This document shows positions 50,661-60,671 of a DNA stretch of 64,000 nt, one piece after another. The stretch covers positions 1 through 64,000 of the forward strand of contig CAYHPW010000003.1 in the NCBI GenBank assembly GCA_964358645.1, given 5' to 3'. This stretch comes from JBBTDV01 sp038042605. Its GTDB lineage: Bacteria > Bdellovibrionota > UBA1018. How positions within the stretch are numbered: the first letter of the stretch is position 1; each line of letters opens with the position of its first letter. The notes under the pieces were generated by a model. That model was not told the origin of the DNA. It searched no databases and saw only the letters and a list, made by a program, of their open reading frames with translations. Both the position numbers and the translations under genes were made by a program.

Positions 50661-52586
50661 ATGAAAACAAATTTTACCCGATTGTCCGTGTTAGGGGTGT
50701 TAGTAATCTTTTTGCTTGGGATCGGCAGGTGCGGCGATGCCCCGCAGGAACCCGGCAATAGCGTTGTAAACGCAGATGATGGTTACAGGCATATAACGAT
50801 CCTTCAGACCAATGATATACATGGAGCGGTTGAGCCAACGGTTGCTAAAGACGGCGGGTTTGTTGGCGGGATGGCGGTTTTTGGCGGCATCGTAAAGTCT
50901 ATACGCGAAGGGCTTGAGGCGCGCTACGGCGCGCGCGCGGGCGTGCTTGTAGTCGATGGCGGCGATCAGTTCCAAGGAACCCTGATCAGTAATTTCAATG
51001 AAGGCCAGCTTGTATTTACAACGATGAACCAAGTCGGATACGACGCGGTTGTCCCGGGCAATCACGACTATGATTTCGGCCCGATAGGTTGGCTTGATGA
51101 TCGAGTGACCCAGCAGACTGTTGATAAAAATCCGCGAGGGGCTCTACTTCGGCTCGCACAGCAGGCTAAGTTCCCGCTTCTGTCAGCGAATACGTATTTG
51201 AAGGAAAGCCTGGTTGACGAGATTGGCAACAAGGTAGAGGTCAGTGGATCAGGATGTAAGCCAGTTGCTCAACTCACTGGAGAGACCAGAGGAATAGTCT
51301 GGGGAGCTGCGAAGAGGCCTGATTTTCTAAATGCCTTTACGATAAAAAATGTAGCCGGTGCGAGAGTGGCGCTTGTTGGCCTGGATAACGTCAATACTCC
51401 TAAGACGACAACAGAAGTGAACGTGTCCGACCTTTGCTTCAGGGATGAGGTGGAAACCTTTCTTGAACTTAGGTCATCACTTGATGGGTTAGCGGATGTC
51501 TTCGTTCTCATCTTACATAACGGGAATACAGATAAAGAATTTCCTGTAACCAAGCTTGTTGAGGCGCTTTACGATGCTTCATCGACGAGGTCATTTCGCG
51601 GCAATGCGGTTGATGCTGTGGTGGCAGGGCACACGCATTTCATAAACCGCGTGGAAGTTGGTGGTGTTCCGGTAATACAATCAAGCGCGAACGGCAAGAT
51701 GTTTGGCAGGATTGATCTTGTATGGAACAGCAAACTCGGCGTAGTTGAGCGTGATAAGACGAAGTACTACGCTGGAGTCCAGATGTTATTGGATAAATGC
51801 GATGCTCCTGGCGCTGATTTCTGCAGTGTATCGCAGCAGGGTGTGGCTTATGAGAATATCCCGCTTGTGCCTGATGCCGGTATTTCAGGACAGATCGCCA
51901 CGGCAAGGCTTGATATCGCTCCTCTTGCTGGCAAACGGCTGGCGTCCGCAAAGGTCTTGATCAGTTCTGATCGCATACGAGAAAGCCCGCTGGCGAATAT
52001 CATGTCGGATGCATTAAGAGCTGTTGCTGGGACCGAGATTGCGATCATAAATACCGGTGGTATTCGTGCGCCTCTTAAAGCCGGTGATATCACATATGAG
52101 AATTTCTTCAGGGTGTTTCCGTTTAATAATAGAGGTGTAAAAATAGGACCGATGAGCGCACAGAAGCTTATAGGGTTACTAGAGCATTCAGCGCGTACCT
52201 GTGGAGCATATGGTGCACTCATGCAAAGCGGATTGAAGGCTGAATTTGAGCGCGACTGCAAAGCTTCAGCGGCTCAGGGCACTGCCGGCAATGAAGCCGG
52301 TCTTGAGCTTGGAGTAGATTCCAAGGCGAGACTTCTCAAGGTTGTGACTTTGTCGGGTGTAGTGCTGTTAGATGTTAATGCTGGGGTGATGCCGCCCGAG
52401 GACCTTTCATTTACGGTGGCGACCATTGATTTTTTGACCAGTGGTGGTTCTGGCTATGACGGATTTTTAGGGGTGCCACTTATTGAGGACATAGGGATCA
52501 TGCGAGAAAGTCTTGCTGATTATTTTTTCATGAATCAACCTGTTTTTGATGCGGTCATTGATGGTAGGTGGCGTGAGCGGCGCTGA
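50661..52586 (+). CDS. UshA-like 5'-nucleotidase / phosphoesterase
   Basis: This 641-residue exported protein has a calcineurin-like metallophosphoesterase domain: ITILQTNDIHGAVEP, VLVVDGGDQFQG, AVVPGNHDYDFG, LILHNGN and VVAGHTHFINR. The C-terminal 5'-nucleotidase domain has AIINTGGIRAPLKAGDITYENFFRVFPFNN and TSGGSGYDGF for substrate binding. Such enzymes hydrolyse extracellular nucleotides or nucleotide sugars. The signal peptide ends near GIGRCGDA; the lipobox is not canonical (Arg before Cys). It overlaps the convergent rluA-type gene by 32 bp. A related gene is at 55790. Confidence 0.9.
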   Translation: MKTNFTRLSVLGVLVIFLLGIGRCGDAPQEPGNSVVNADDGYRHITILQTNDIHGAVEPTVAKDGGFVGGMAVFGGIVKSIREGLEARYGARAGVLVVDGGDQFQGTLISNFNEGQLVFTTMNQVGYDAVVPGNHDYDFGPIGWLDDRVTQQTVDKNPRGALLRLAQQAKFPLLSANTYLKESLVDEIGNKVEVSGSGCKPVAQLTGETRGIVWGAAKRPDFLNAFTIKNVAGARVALVGLDNVNTPKTTTEVNVSDLCFRDEVETFLELRSSLDGLADVFVLILHNGNTDKEFPVTKLVEALYDASSTRSFRGNAVDAVVAGHTHFINRVEVGGVPVIQSSANGKMFGRIDLVWNSKLGVVERDKTKYYAGVQMLLDKCDAPGADFCSVSQQGVAYENIPLVPDAGISGQIATARLDIAPLAGKRLASAKVLISSDRIRESPLANIMSDALRAVAGTEIAIINTGGIRAPLKAGDITYENFFRVFPFNNRGVKIGPMSAQKLIGLLEHSARTCGAYGALMQSGLKAEFERDCKASAAQGTAGNEAGLELGVDSKARLLKVVTLSGVVLLDVNAGVMPPEDLSFTVATIDFLTSGGSGYDGFLGVPLIEDIGIMRESLADYFFMNQPVFDAVIDGRWRERR

Positions 52587-53514
52587 TGCTGCTTAAGAAG
52601 TTCTTTAGATCTTCGGGCAGTTCTGACGTAAATTCGAGTTCCATGTGGGTAGCTGGATGCTTAAATCTGATTGCCGTTGCGTGCAGTGCATGCCTTGGCA
52701 GGAGAAGGCGATCCGTATGCCCGTATAATTTATCCCCTACTATAGGGTAGCCAGCATGTTCCAGATGAACGCGTATCTGGTGCTGGCGTCCGGTTTTAGG
52801 CAGGCACTCAAGGAGCGAGAACTCCCCATGCTTTGAAATCCTGGTGAATGACGTTACAGCTGGCATGCTCCCGTCGCTTTCTGGCGTGGTCATCATTTTT
52901 ACTGATATCTTGGAGTTTATGTCACGTTTTATAGCTGCATCTATTATGAAACTTTCTGGTGTGATCCCACATGCTATCGCCAGATAGCGTTTGAAAGTTG
53001 TCCTGCCAGCAAACTGGCTCACTAGTTCTGCGCAGGCTTCCTTATTTTTGGCTAGCACCAAAATGCCGCTGGTCTCCTTGTCTATCCGGTGGGCCAAGAA
53101 GAAATTACCGCCATGTGTCTGTAAATGTACAAGTAGAGTATTAAAGAAAAAACGCCCAGCCGGATGCACAGGCAGGTTCGCTGGCTTGTTTATAACAAGG
53201 ATGCTTTCGTCTTCGAAGATCACTTTGTAATCAAATGATACGTCTGGTTCCGTCTTGCGCTTGGAGACCACAAGAACTTCATCCCCCGGCAGGAGCTGTA
53301 TGCTTGGTTTTAGCCGCCCTAGCTGGTAATGCGAGCCCTGGTTACGCTTCAGTATCACTGACCCGTCGTCTATCGCATGTTTTAGCTGCTCGCGTGAGCG
53401 CCTAGCGTATTTTGATTTAAGGAATGCATCCAGGCGTAATCCCGAGCATGCATGATCCACTAGGTGGCTTACGGAATAACTATCCTGTGTAAGTGCCTGG
53501 CTTTGTTGGTTCAT
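52555..53514 (-). CDS. RluA-family pseudouridine synthase
   Basis: This 319-residue enzyme has an S4 RNA-binding domain (LDAFLKSKYARRSREQLKHA) and the RluA catalytic motif with the essential Asp in LAHRIDKETSGILVLAKN, followed by ECLPKTGRQHQIRVHLEHAG and the YPIVGDKLYG region. It isomerises uridine in rRNA or tRNA; which site (RluC, RluD or TruC type) cannot be told. It starts 36 bp after prkA in the same direction and may be the last gene of that unit. Confidence 0.93.
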   Translation of the reverse strand: MNQQSQALTQDSYSVSHLVDHACSGLRLDAFLKSKYARRSREQLKHAIDDGSVILKRNQGSHYQLGRLKPSIQLLPGDEVLVVSKRKTEPDVSFDYKVIFEDESILVINKPANLPVHPAGRFFFNTLLVHLQTHGGNFFLAHRIDKETSGILVLAKNKEACAELVSQFAGRTTFKRYLAIACGITPESFIIDAAIKRDINSKISVKMMTTPESDGSMPAVTSFTRISKHGEFSLLECLPKTGRQHQIRVHLEHAGYPIVGDKLYGHTDRLLLPRHALHATAIRFKHPATHMELEFTSELPEDLKNFLSSISAAHATYHQ

Positions 53515-53550
53515 GTGTAGTGGCTTGGTACCTCTGTTTAATATTTCTGG

Positions 53551-55812
53551 CTAATATTTTTGGCGCATCAAAAACGTGATGACTTCTTTAGCACATTTTT
53601 CACAGTATCCAAGCCGCGATTTCATGTTGTTCATTGTGTTTCTTGCCAGTATACCGCCTTCTGAAGTGGGGTCATCGTCGTCGGTGTCGTAAACTAGCAC
53701 GGCATCATGCATTTGTGTCAGGCGGGCTTTTTGATCCTCGAAATAGTGGTTTTCAAGTTTTTTCCAGAAATCAGTGAAGACCTTCGCGTAGACCACCTGC
53801 TCCTTTGGGTGGTCAAGCGACCATGCGCCGATTTGTGAGATGATATTCTGTCTGAAGGCGTCTTTTTCCACCGCTCCATCCGGGGCACCAACTATTTTTT
53901 CAAATTCCTCGATGAGCGTGATGTCGGGGTCCTCCAGTTTTCCAGTCATCTGATTTTTTATTTTTTCCTTTTTAAGCACTAATGAGATGTTTTGAATGTA
54001 TCTCTTTAAGAAGTTCTCCCACTGTGTGAAGTCGTAAATCCCCATGCAGTCACGCACTTCGCGGTCAATGATGCTTATGTATTCGCTGCGTACGATGTTA
54101 ATAAATTCAGTCACGTCGTGGAAGCCGTCTTTCACATCCTGCTTCAGAAACTCATACTCGGTGACGCGCTTTACGAATTCTTCTATTTCCCTGAGGATCG
54201 ACAATGGGGATAGGCATGAGTAATCTGGGTTCTGTGCCGCCTCGAAAAGAAGTGACTTCACTTCACGAGCCGAAGCCCCGATGCGTCCTTCGTAGTATGG
54301 GACATTTAAATATTCATCTTTTAACTTTTTTAAGTTTGCACGAAGAAGTTTACGGTCCTCAGCGGAAAGCCCAGAGGACAATTCTCCGTTGTCATAAAGA
54401 CGAGCCTTTTCTAGCGGGGTCATGTTGGAGACTATGGAATTCACGCTTGGAGGATAGTTTATGCTGTTTGGTTTTTTTAACCTGGTAAGGATTGCCCAAA
54501 GTGAAACTGCCCAGCCGGCATGAGGCGCTATGTGTTTTTCGCCTGAAAACTGCTGGATTTGCGAATCATAGATTTCACGCTCGTCGGTGATTGAAAGAAG
54601 ATATGGCACGCGCACTAGTTCGATGCGCGCCTTGAAGCTTGTGAAATCAGGGAACTCCTTGAATGAGTCAAGCTGGATCTCGTTCGTTGATCCCAGCATG
54701 ACCACGTCAAAATGAGCTATGGTCGAGCCTACGTTGACTGAGCCTGTTTCGCATGCCCCGAGCAGGTATTTAAACGAGTCAACCGGTCGCTTCAAAAGAT
54801 CGCTGTATTCTATCAGCCCGCGGTTTCCGTCCACCAGGTCACCGGTGAGCGTGAAGAGGTTTATGCTCAGCAGAGACGCTGGAAGGGACATGATGCTCTT
54901 GTTGTATGTCAGTAGCTGGTACTGGGCGTCCACGTGGAGTTGTGGTTCTATGGTGACGAGCCCCGTCCGGTAGCGGCGGGCGAAATAAAGGCGTTCAACC
55001 TGGGTGTGCATAAGGATCTTGCGCAGATCACCGCCATTTGCGACCAGGAGCGCTTCGAATATTTCCTTGCACCTGTGGCATAGATCGCCCTTAGTCAGAT
55101 AGTTAGGCAGATGGTCCCAAAGTTCTGCCACTTTGGCCTCTCCAATTAGTTTTTCAAGGAAGTGCCTTCGGTGTTCCTGCGGAATTATGAGGAATGGGTG
55201 GTCGTTCAGATCGCATGGGATACGCGCGGCCACGTCTTCGTCAGGCAGTTTCGCGTATGTTTGCAGTGTTTCTTTCGGCGTGGAATACGGACCTATGCCA
55301 AGACTGCTTTTAGTGTAACGTTCGACCGGAAATATCCAGTTGAACATATAAGCCGCTCCATCGCTTTCATGCGAATATTTTTCGATGCCGCTCATAATCG
55401 AATGTATGATTGATGTTTTGGCGCTTCCGTTCGGTCCGTGAAGGAGGATCAGTTTATTGTTATGTTTTTGCTGATGGAAGGTTTGCAGGACGCGGTAAAT
55501 ATGGTGTTGCGTGGTCTCGTTGCCAACTACTTTGGGGGCGATTCCGTCTATGGGCCAGTCAAAGATCCTGAAGCGCTGGGGTGATACCGCAGCGTCTTGT
55601 ACCTGTGGTGAATATTTGCCGAAAAAATCCATCATGTCTGTTATGTACCGCGCTGATCCGCGAAGTTGTTTTTCAGGTTGCTCAGATAGGAGTGCGAGAT
55701 ATTCGTCGAAGGATAGGATTCTTTTGTTTGATTCGAATTCTTTTTTCACCACCCGGTCTATTATTCCTACGACTTCCTGCACAGATGGCTTAGGAGTGTG
55801 CGCGTTTGCCAT
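53551..55812 (-). CDS. prkA: PrkA-family serine protein kinase
   Basis: This 753-residue protein has the PrkA AAA-like domain: N-terminal FDEYLALLSEQPEKQLRGSARYI-type region, Walker-A-like LILLHGPNGSAKTSIIHSI, LLGACETGSVNVG and DVVMLGSTNEIQLDSFKE, and the C-terminal kinase-like segment. It is longer than E. coli YeaG (644). PrkA proteins phosphorylate cellular targets and affect stress and stationary-phase physiology. The usual partner gene yeaH/ycgB is not next to it; instead a nucleotidase gene overlaps its start by 23 bp. Confidence 0.93.
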   Translation of the reverse strand: MANAHTPKPSVQEVVGIIDRVVKKEFESNKRILSFDEYLALLSEQPEKQLRGSARYITDMMDFFGKYSPQVQDAAVSPQRFRIFDWPIDGIAPKVVGNETTQHHIYRVLQTFHQQKHNNKLILLHGPNGSAKTSIIHSIMSGIEKYSHESDGAAYMFNWIFPVERYTKSSLGIGPYSTPKETLQTYAKLPDEDVAARIPCDLNDHPFLIIPQEHRRHFLEKLIGEAKVAELWDHLPNYLTKGDLCHRCKEIFEALLVANGGDLRKILMHTQVERLYFARRYRTGLVTIEPQLHVDAQYQLLTYNKSIMSLPASLLSINLFTLTGDLVDGNRGLIEYSDLLKRPVDSFKYLLGACETGSVNVGSTIAHFDVVMLGSTNEIQLDSFKEFPDFTSFKARIELVRVPYLLSITDEREIYDSQIQQFSGEKHIAPHAGWAVSLWAILTRLKKPNSINYPPSVNSIVSNMTPLEKARLYDNGELSSGLSAEDRKLLRANLKKLKDEYLNVPYYEGRIGASAREVKSLLFEAAQNPDYSCLSPLSILREIEEFVKRVTEYEFLKQDVKDGFHDVTEFINIVRSEYISIIDREVRDCMGIYDFTQWENFLKRYIQNISLVLKKEKIKNQMTGKLEDPDITLIEEFEKIVGAPDGAVEKDAFRQNIISQIGAWSLDHPKEQVVYAKVFTDFWKKLENHYFEDQKARLTQMHDAVLVYDTDDDDPTSEGGILARNTMNNMKSRLGYCEKCAKEVITFLMRQKY

Positions 55813-57715
55813 ATCGCCTGCCTTTTCTCTTGTATGATTTTTTTATGGTTTTTGATGTTTTTAAAATCAGCCTGGCGTCGCTTTTCAAGATAAGTGGATT
55901 TTCCTCAGTATTGATAGCGGAAGTTTTTGAAAGGTGTTTGATGTAATTGACTATCGCGTCCCGCATCAAAATGCCGGAGTCCATTTTTATCTGAGCTTTA
56001 TGAAGCTTGTTCATGAACCAAGCCATGTCATCGCCGCCTGCTGCTAAAAAATCAGGTAACGCTACTGAGTAAGTGGCTTTGTCTTTAATTGGTTTTCCGT
56101 TATCGAGTTTGACGGTCAACAGGCGGTTAACTTCCCATGGTTCTACTTTTTCGTTATTGTCCAAATCTATGGCTGCGGCATCTTGTTTTGGATCTATAAC
56201 GGTTAGTCTTAATCCAGAGACTGGATGAAAACCCCGAGCACCGCTTTCCATTATCTGTAATAACAACCTAAGCTCAGATCCGCTGAGTTTCAGGATGGAG
56301 ATGGCGTTTTCAAACGGAAAGGTGCGGAAAACCGCGCCATATGTGATTGCACCAGCTTCAATAGGCGCTCTGATCCCGCCGGCGTTTACTATGCTTGCAT
56401 CGGTGCCGGCAGCTTCGCGTATTGCATCTGCTATGAGATTGCCGAGTTCCGATTCCTCAAACCTTTGATGCTCGATTGGCCTTGCGGCCTGGCCTATTAC
56501 TTCGCTTTTAACCACGGAGGTTTTTTGGAAGAGAGGTTCAAGCATATTAAGCACTGCATGGTCAGGTTTGATCTGTTTTTTGTGGAATTCTGCATTCACT
56601 AATGGCCCGCGCCCGTTTCGCGGTGGCTGGCGCATTCCGTTGCAGTCGTTCTGGTTTTTAAATACCTTTCTGCAAATCGGAACGGGCCCTTCGATTAGTG
56701 TTTTTTCCGTAAGGAGTTTTCCTCCGCTTAAATCATAAGTCAGATATATTATGTTGATATATTGCCCGAACGCCCCAGCTTGTACAACTGGTGTCCCTGC
56801 GATCCATTGGTGAATAATCTGGTGTGAATGGCCGCTTATGACGGCGTCAACAGCTCCCTGTGGAAGTTCGTTCATTAATTCTACAAGTTCGTCATTTGGA
56901 CCGCACTCACCTTGCTGGTCGGTTGGTCGTCTTATCAGGTGAGTTTGTGGCAGCCGGCCGGGTGAGCATTTCAGCCCAACATGGGCCAGTACTATAACGA
57001 CCTGTGCTCCTGCTTCGCGCGCGGCTTTGGCTGATGAAAGCGTAGCGGCTTTGAGGTCAGTGAAGTCCAAGTCAGCCACATTGCTTGGACGCGTGGTAGA
57101 TGGCGTGTCGGTAGTGGTAAGTCCGATCACGCCAACTCGTAATTTGCCGACCGGTAAAACAACATATGGCTGCAGGTTCGGAAGGGCTGCTGGTTTTTTT
57201 GTTTTCTTCTCAAATATGTTGGCGCTTAAGTATGGATATGTTGCTTCTGACATTCTTGCTTTCAGTGCTCCAAGGATGTCTGTTTGTGATTGGTGTTCAG
57301 GGCCGAAGTCAAATTCGTGATTTCCTATCGCTGCTGCGTGAAGCCCTGCAAGGTTGAAGAAGCGCACCATCGGGGCTCCCTTCTCCGAGTTGCTCTCAAT
57401 TGAACCTTGGAATTCGTCCCCGGCGTCAAGCCACAGCAGGCGTGGGCCGAACTCTGAGCGCAATATGTTCGCATATGCTGCGAGGACGGCAGCACCGCCG
57501 ACTTCGTATTCTATGCTGGCGGAGTCTTCGTCTTTTTCGCGCGACTTCATTTGTTGTGGGGCTATGGCGCCGTGCAGGTCGTTGGTGCCAAGTATTGCGA
57601 TGGTTTCTAAATTAGCTGAATCACCGGCATGATGGCTTGCTGTCCCGCAGCCCCCGGTGCCAGCGATGATTGCAAACAGGCTTAGATATGTAAGAGATAT
57701 TGTCTTTGTTCGCAT
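55790..57715 (-). CDS. UshA-like 5'-nucleotidase lipoprotein
   Basis: This protein of 641 residues has a lipoprotein signal (YLSLFAIIAGTGGC) and the same two domains as the gene at 50661: IAILGTNDLHGAI, LLWLDAGDEFQGS, AAIGNHEFDFGPE, VVIVLAHVG, AVISGHSHQIIHQ, then ASIVNAGGIRAPIEAGAITYG and LAAGGDDMAWF. ATG 57715 is chosen because the signal peptide begins there; the frame reaches 57775. A basic C-terminal tail (KSYKRKGRRYGKRAHS) is unusual. It overlaps prkA, so the two are probably co-transcribed. Confidence 0.9.
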   Translation of the reverse strand: MRTKTISLTYLSLFAIIAGTGGCGTASHHAGDSANLETIAILGTNDLHGAIAPQQMKSREKDEDSASIEYEVGGAAVLAAYANILRSEFGPRLLWLDAGDEFQGSIESNSEKGAPMVRFFNLAGLHAAAIGNHEFDFGPEHQSQTDILGALKARMSEATYPYLSANIFEKKTKKPAALPNLQPYVVLPVGKLRVGVIGLTTTDTPSTTRPSNVADLDFTDLKAATLSSAKAAREAGAQVVIVLAHVGLKCSPGRLPQTHLIRRPTDQQGECGPNDELVELMNELPQGAVDAVISGHSHQIIHQWIAGTPVVQAGAFGQYINIIYLTYDLSGGKLLTEKTLIEGPVPICRKVFKNQNDCNGMRQPPRNGRGPLVNAEFHKKQIKPDHAVLNMLEPLFQKTSVVKSEVIGQAARPIEHQRFEESELGNLIADAIREAAGTDASIVNAGGIRAPIEAGAITYGAVFRTFPFENAISILKLSGSELRLLLQIMESGARGFHPVSGLRLTVIDPKQDAAAIDLDNNEKVEPWEVNRLLTVKLDNGKPIKDKATYSVALPDFLAAGGDDMAWFMNKLHKAQIKMDSGILMRDAIVNYIKHLSKTSAINTEENPLILKSDARLILKTSKTIKKSYKRKGRRYGKRAHS

Positions 57716-57767
57716 AATGGCCTTATATCCTGCCGCAGTTTTGACAAATATCAAATTGAAATTGTTG

Positions 57768-58976
57768 TCACTCATATCTCAGCGCTTCTATCGTCTCGAG
57801 CATTGATGCACGCCTGGCTGGCCATACGCCAAACAGGACTCCTGTGAGCACGGACAGCAGAAACGCTGGTGGCAGAATCCAGGCTGGGGCGCGCATGTCA
57901 AACGATCCTGCAAGTAGTGAAATGATCTGTGTGATCAGCACGGAACCCGCAATCCCTGTTGCCCCGCCGGCCATAGCAAGCACCATCGCTTCGGCGAGGA
58001 ATTGCGCTAGTATGTCTCGTCTTCTTGCGCCAACTGCGCGCCGGATACCGATCTCGCGCGTCCTTTCAGTGACGCTGACTAGCATGATGTTCATTATACC
58101 AATCCCGCCGACGATCATCGAGATCATGGCTATGCCGGCCAGGACGTAAGTCAACATCCCTAGTATCGTGTTCATTGTCGCAAGCATTGAAACTTGCGTG
58201 ACGATGGTGAAGTCATCGTTCCCGGCGTGTCGTTGTTTTAGTATTGATTTGATTTCCTCCACCGCGTCTTCGAGCGCTACCAGTGACTTTGCTTTTGCGC
58301 GTATACCAAAGAGCTTGTCCTCGTTGAAAATCCTCATGGCGGATTTCGTCGGTATGATGACGATGTTGTCAAGGTTGAAGCCCAGCTTCTCGCCGCTTTT
58401 TTCAAGCACGCCAGTCACCCTGTGCTCGCTTTCCATGATGCGGATGAGACGCCCTAGCGGATTCTCGTCGCCGAAGAAATTCTTTGAAACTTTGTTGCCC
58501 AAGATGACAAGGCGCCGTCCGGTTTCCGCTTCTTCGCGCGCAAAATATTGTCCCTGTTCAACTGGTATATTGAAAATCTGGCCAAGCTTTTCGCTTGCTC
58601 CAAGTATCTGTGCATTCAAAATCTTGTTTTCGTGCTTTAGGGTGCCAGCCCCAAATAGCACGCCGGTCACAGCCTCGAGGTTCAATGCCTGCTTTTCAAG
58701 CGCGTCAGCATCGGCGAGCGTTAGCGGGCGCTGTGAACTGCCAATGGGCGGCCCGAAGCTGGTGCGTGAATCCGTTCGCCCGGGTTGTATCACGATGAGA
58801 TTCGTGCCCAGTCCCTGAAACTCCGAGGTAACGTAATTCTTGGCACCGTTGCCGATTGACACTAGTAGCACCACGGCGCCGACGCCGATTATCATCCCAA
58901 GCATCGTGAGGATTGATCTAAGTTTGTTTACATAAAGAGCTTCGAACGCCAGAAGGATGATTTCACGCAGTGGCAT
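57768..58976 (-). CDS. ABC transporter permease, MacB-like
   Basis: This 402-residue permease has the MacB topology: TM1 (about 20-43, ILTMLGMIIGVGAVVLLVSI), a large periplasmic domain (about 50-265), then three TM segments near 275-300, 325-355 and 365-385 with ERTREIGIRRAVGARRRDIL. Such type VII ABC systems do not pump through the membrane but use mechanotransmission. It overlaps the ATPase gene by 14 bp and completes a macAB-tolC-like set. Confidence 0.93.
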   Translation of the reverse strand: MPLREIILLAFEALYVNKLRSILTMLGMIIGVGAVVLLVSIGNGAKNYVTSEFQGLGTNLIVIQPGRTDSRTSFGPPIGSSQRPLTLADADALEKQALNLEAVTGVLFGAGTLKHENKILNAQILGASEKLGQIFNIPVEQGQYFAREEAETGRRLVILGNKVSKNFFGDENPLGRLIRIMESEHRVTGVLEKSGEKLGFNLDNIVIIPTKSAMRIFNEDKLFGIRAKAKSLVALEDAVEEIKSILKQRHAGNDDFTIVTQVSMLATMNTILGMLTYVLAGIAMISMIVGGIGIMNIMLVSVTERTREIGIRRAVGARRRDILAQFLAEAMVLAMAGGATGIAGSVLITQIISLLAGSFDMRAPAWILPPAFLLSVLTGVLFGVWPARRASMLETIEALRYE

Positions 58977-59664
58977 GCTGGTCTCCGACTATCTTGCCGT
59001 CACGTATGGTTATAACCCTCTCCGCTACGGTGGCTATCTCCTGCTCATGCGTGACGATGATAAGCGTAGTGCCGGCAGAGTTCAGTTTTTTAAAAAGCGC
59101 GAGGATTTCGGCTCCGGTCTTTGAGTCAAGATTCCCCGTGGGTTCGTCGGCGAAAAGTATGCTTGGCTTGTTAACGATGGACCTGGCGATCGCTACCCGC
59201 TGTCTTTGGCCGCCGGAAAGTTCATTAGGTTTGTGGTGCATCCTGTCCTTTAGGCCTACTTGTTCAATCGCCTCAAGCGCTAGTTGGCGGATGTTTTTTT
59301 TTGAATAAGAACGGTCGTAGCTGGCTGAGTACACGAGTGGCATCTCGACGTTGCGAAGCGCGGATGCGCGTGGCAGAAGGTTGAATGTCTGAAACACGAA
59401 ACCGATTTTTTTATTCCTTAGATTTGCTCTATCATTATCACTCATCGTGTGCACCGGTATTTCATCGAGGAGGTAAGAGCCTGAATCCGGCATGTCTAGA
59501 AGGCCGAGGATATTCATTAGCGTGCTTTTGCCGCTCCCTGACGGCCCGATGATGGACATGAATTCACCCTGCTTAACTGAAATGGATATGTTATCGAGCG
59601 CTCGTATCAGCTCAGTACCCATTTTGAATGTTTTTTTTATACCTTGTAGCTCTATCAAGGCCAT
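58963..59664 (-). CDS. ABC transporter ATP-binding protein, MacB/LolD-like
   Basis: This 233-residue ATPase has Walker A GPSGSGKST, Q-loop FVFQTFNLLPRASALRNVEMPL, signature LSGGQRQRVAIARSIV, Walker B ILFADEPTGNLDS and the H-loop IVTHEQ. It energises the neighbouring permease. The genes overlap on both sides (10 bp with the adaptor gene, 14 bp with the permease gene). Confidence 0.95.
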   Translation of the reverse strand: MALIELQGIKKTFKMGTELIRALDNISISVKQGEFMSIIGPSGSGKSTLMNILGLLDMPDSGSYLLDEIPVHTMSDNDRANLRNKKIGFVFQTFNLLPRASALRNVEMPLVYSASYDRSYSKKNIRQLALEAIEQVGLKDRMHHKPNELSGGQRQRVAIARSIVNKPSILFADEPTGNLDSKTGAEILALFKKLNSAGTTLIIVTHEQEIATVAERVITIRDGKIVGDQHATA

Positions 59665-60671
59665 GGCTGTATCTCTATGTTTGCCCTCAAGCCATCCTTG
59701 ATAGCTGCATCCCCTGGCAATACAACGATATCACCTTGTGAAATCCCGGAAACGATCTCGCTTCTCTCATAATTTCCGATACCGCGCGTGACTGGTGTTT
59801 TTCTGATACGGCCTTTTATGTACCTAAACACATATCTCTGCTCGCCCATCCCAAGAACGGCGCGTGATGGAATGGCAAGGGTGCTGTCCTTTGAGTCTGT
59901 GATGATTTCTATTTCAGCCGATGCGCCCACCGGTATGAGGTGAGTGTTGTCTAGTATCCCAAGCTCAACCTCCGCCGTGCGTTCCTGTTCTTTTGTGGAA
60001 TTCACATACGGCACGACACGATCTACGATTGCCGGAAGGGGAGTGGAGCTTACGGCGCTGATCTTTGCCTTGGCTTGCAGGCCTGGTTTAACGCGTGATA
60101 AGTCCGTCTCATCGATTTCGCCTTTGATAAGACGTGTCTCCTGGTCCACCAGCCTTATCGGTGGTTTTTCCGGAGAGGGTGGAATTTGCGATAGCTCACC
60201 GACATGCAGGTTGACATCAGTTACTGCGCCGTCGAAAGGGGCTCGTATCAAAGTTTTATCAATATTTGCACGCGCGACCTCATGTGCGTTGCGGGCTTGG
60301 TCAAGGTTTGAGCGGGAAGTCAGGCCTTCTGTGAACAGCTCCTCCGCGCGCTTTAGTTCCTTGGCGGCATTTTCAAGTGCGAGGGCAAGTTCGCGGTTTT
60401 CAAGCTTCGCCAGTAGCTGGTTTTTACGCACTGTTTGACCTGCATTTATGAGAACAGCCTCGACCCTGCCAATGGTGTTGAAAGTCAGGACCGCTTGATT
60501 TCTAGCCTCAACGGTTCCTGTGGTTGTGGTTGAAATGGTGGTTTCAACACGCGTATTCACGGCTTTCACTCCTTTTAACTGAAGGGCTTTTTGGCAGCCG
60601 CTTCCAAAAATGAGTATGGTGACGAGCATGGCAATCATGAGCATTGAATAAATGATAAATTTTCGTGTCAT
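59655..60671 (-). CDS. Periplasmic adaptor (membrane fusion) protein, MacA/HlyD-like
   Basis: This 338-residue protein has an N-terminal hydrophobic segment ending GSGC, which may be lipidated, a split lipoyl domain around a short coiled coil (NTIGRVEAVLINAGQTVRKNQ, LLAKLENRELALALENAAKELKRAEE, IRAPFDGAVTDVNLHVGE) and C-terminal beta domains. It would link the MacB-like permease to the TolC-like channel. A 4 bp overlap joins it to the tolC-like gene. Confidence 0.92.
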   Translation of the reverse strand: MTRKFIIYSMLMIAMLVTILIFGSGCQKALQLKGVKAVNTRVETTISTTTTGTVEARNQAVLTFNTIGRVEAVLINAGQTVRKNQLLAKLENRELALALENAAKELKRAEELFTEGLTSRSNLDQARNAHEVARANIDKTLIRAPFDGAVTDVNLHVGELSQIPPSPEKPPIRLVDQETRLIKGEIDETDLSRVKPGLQAKAKISAVSSTPLPAIVDRVVPYVNSTKEQERTAEVELGILDNTHLIPVGASAEIEIITDSKDSTLAIPSRAVLGMGEQRYVFRYIKGRIRKTPVTRGIGNYERSEIVSGISQGDIVVLPGDAAIKDGLRANIEIQPWP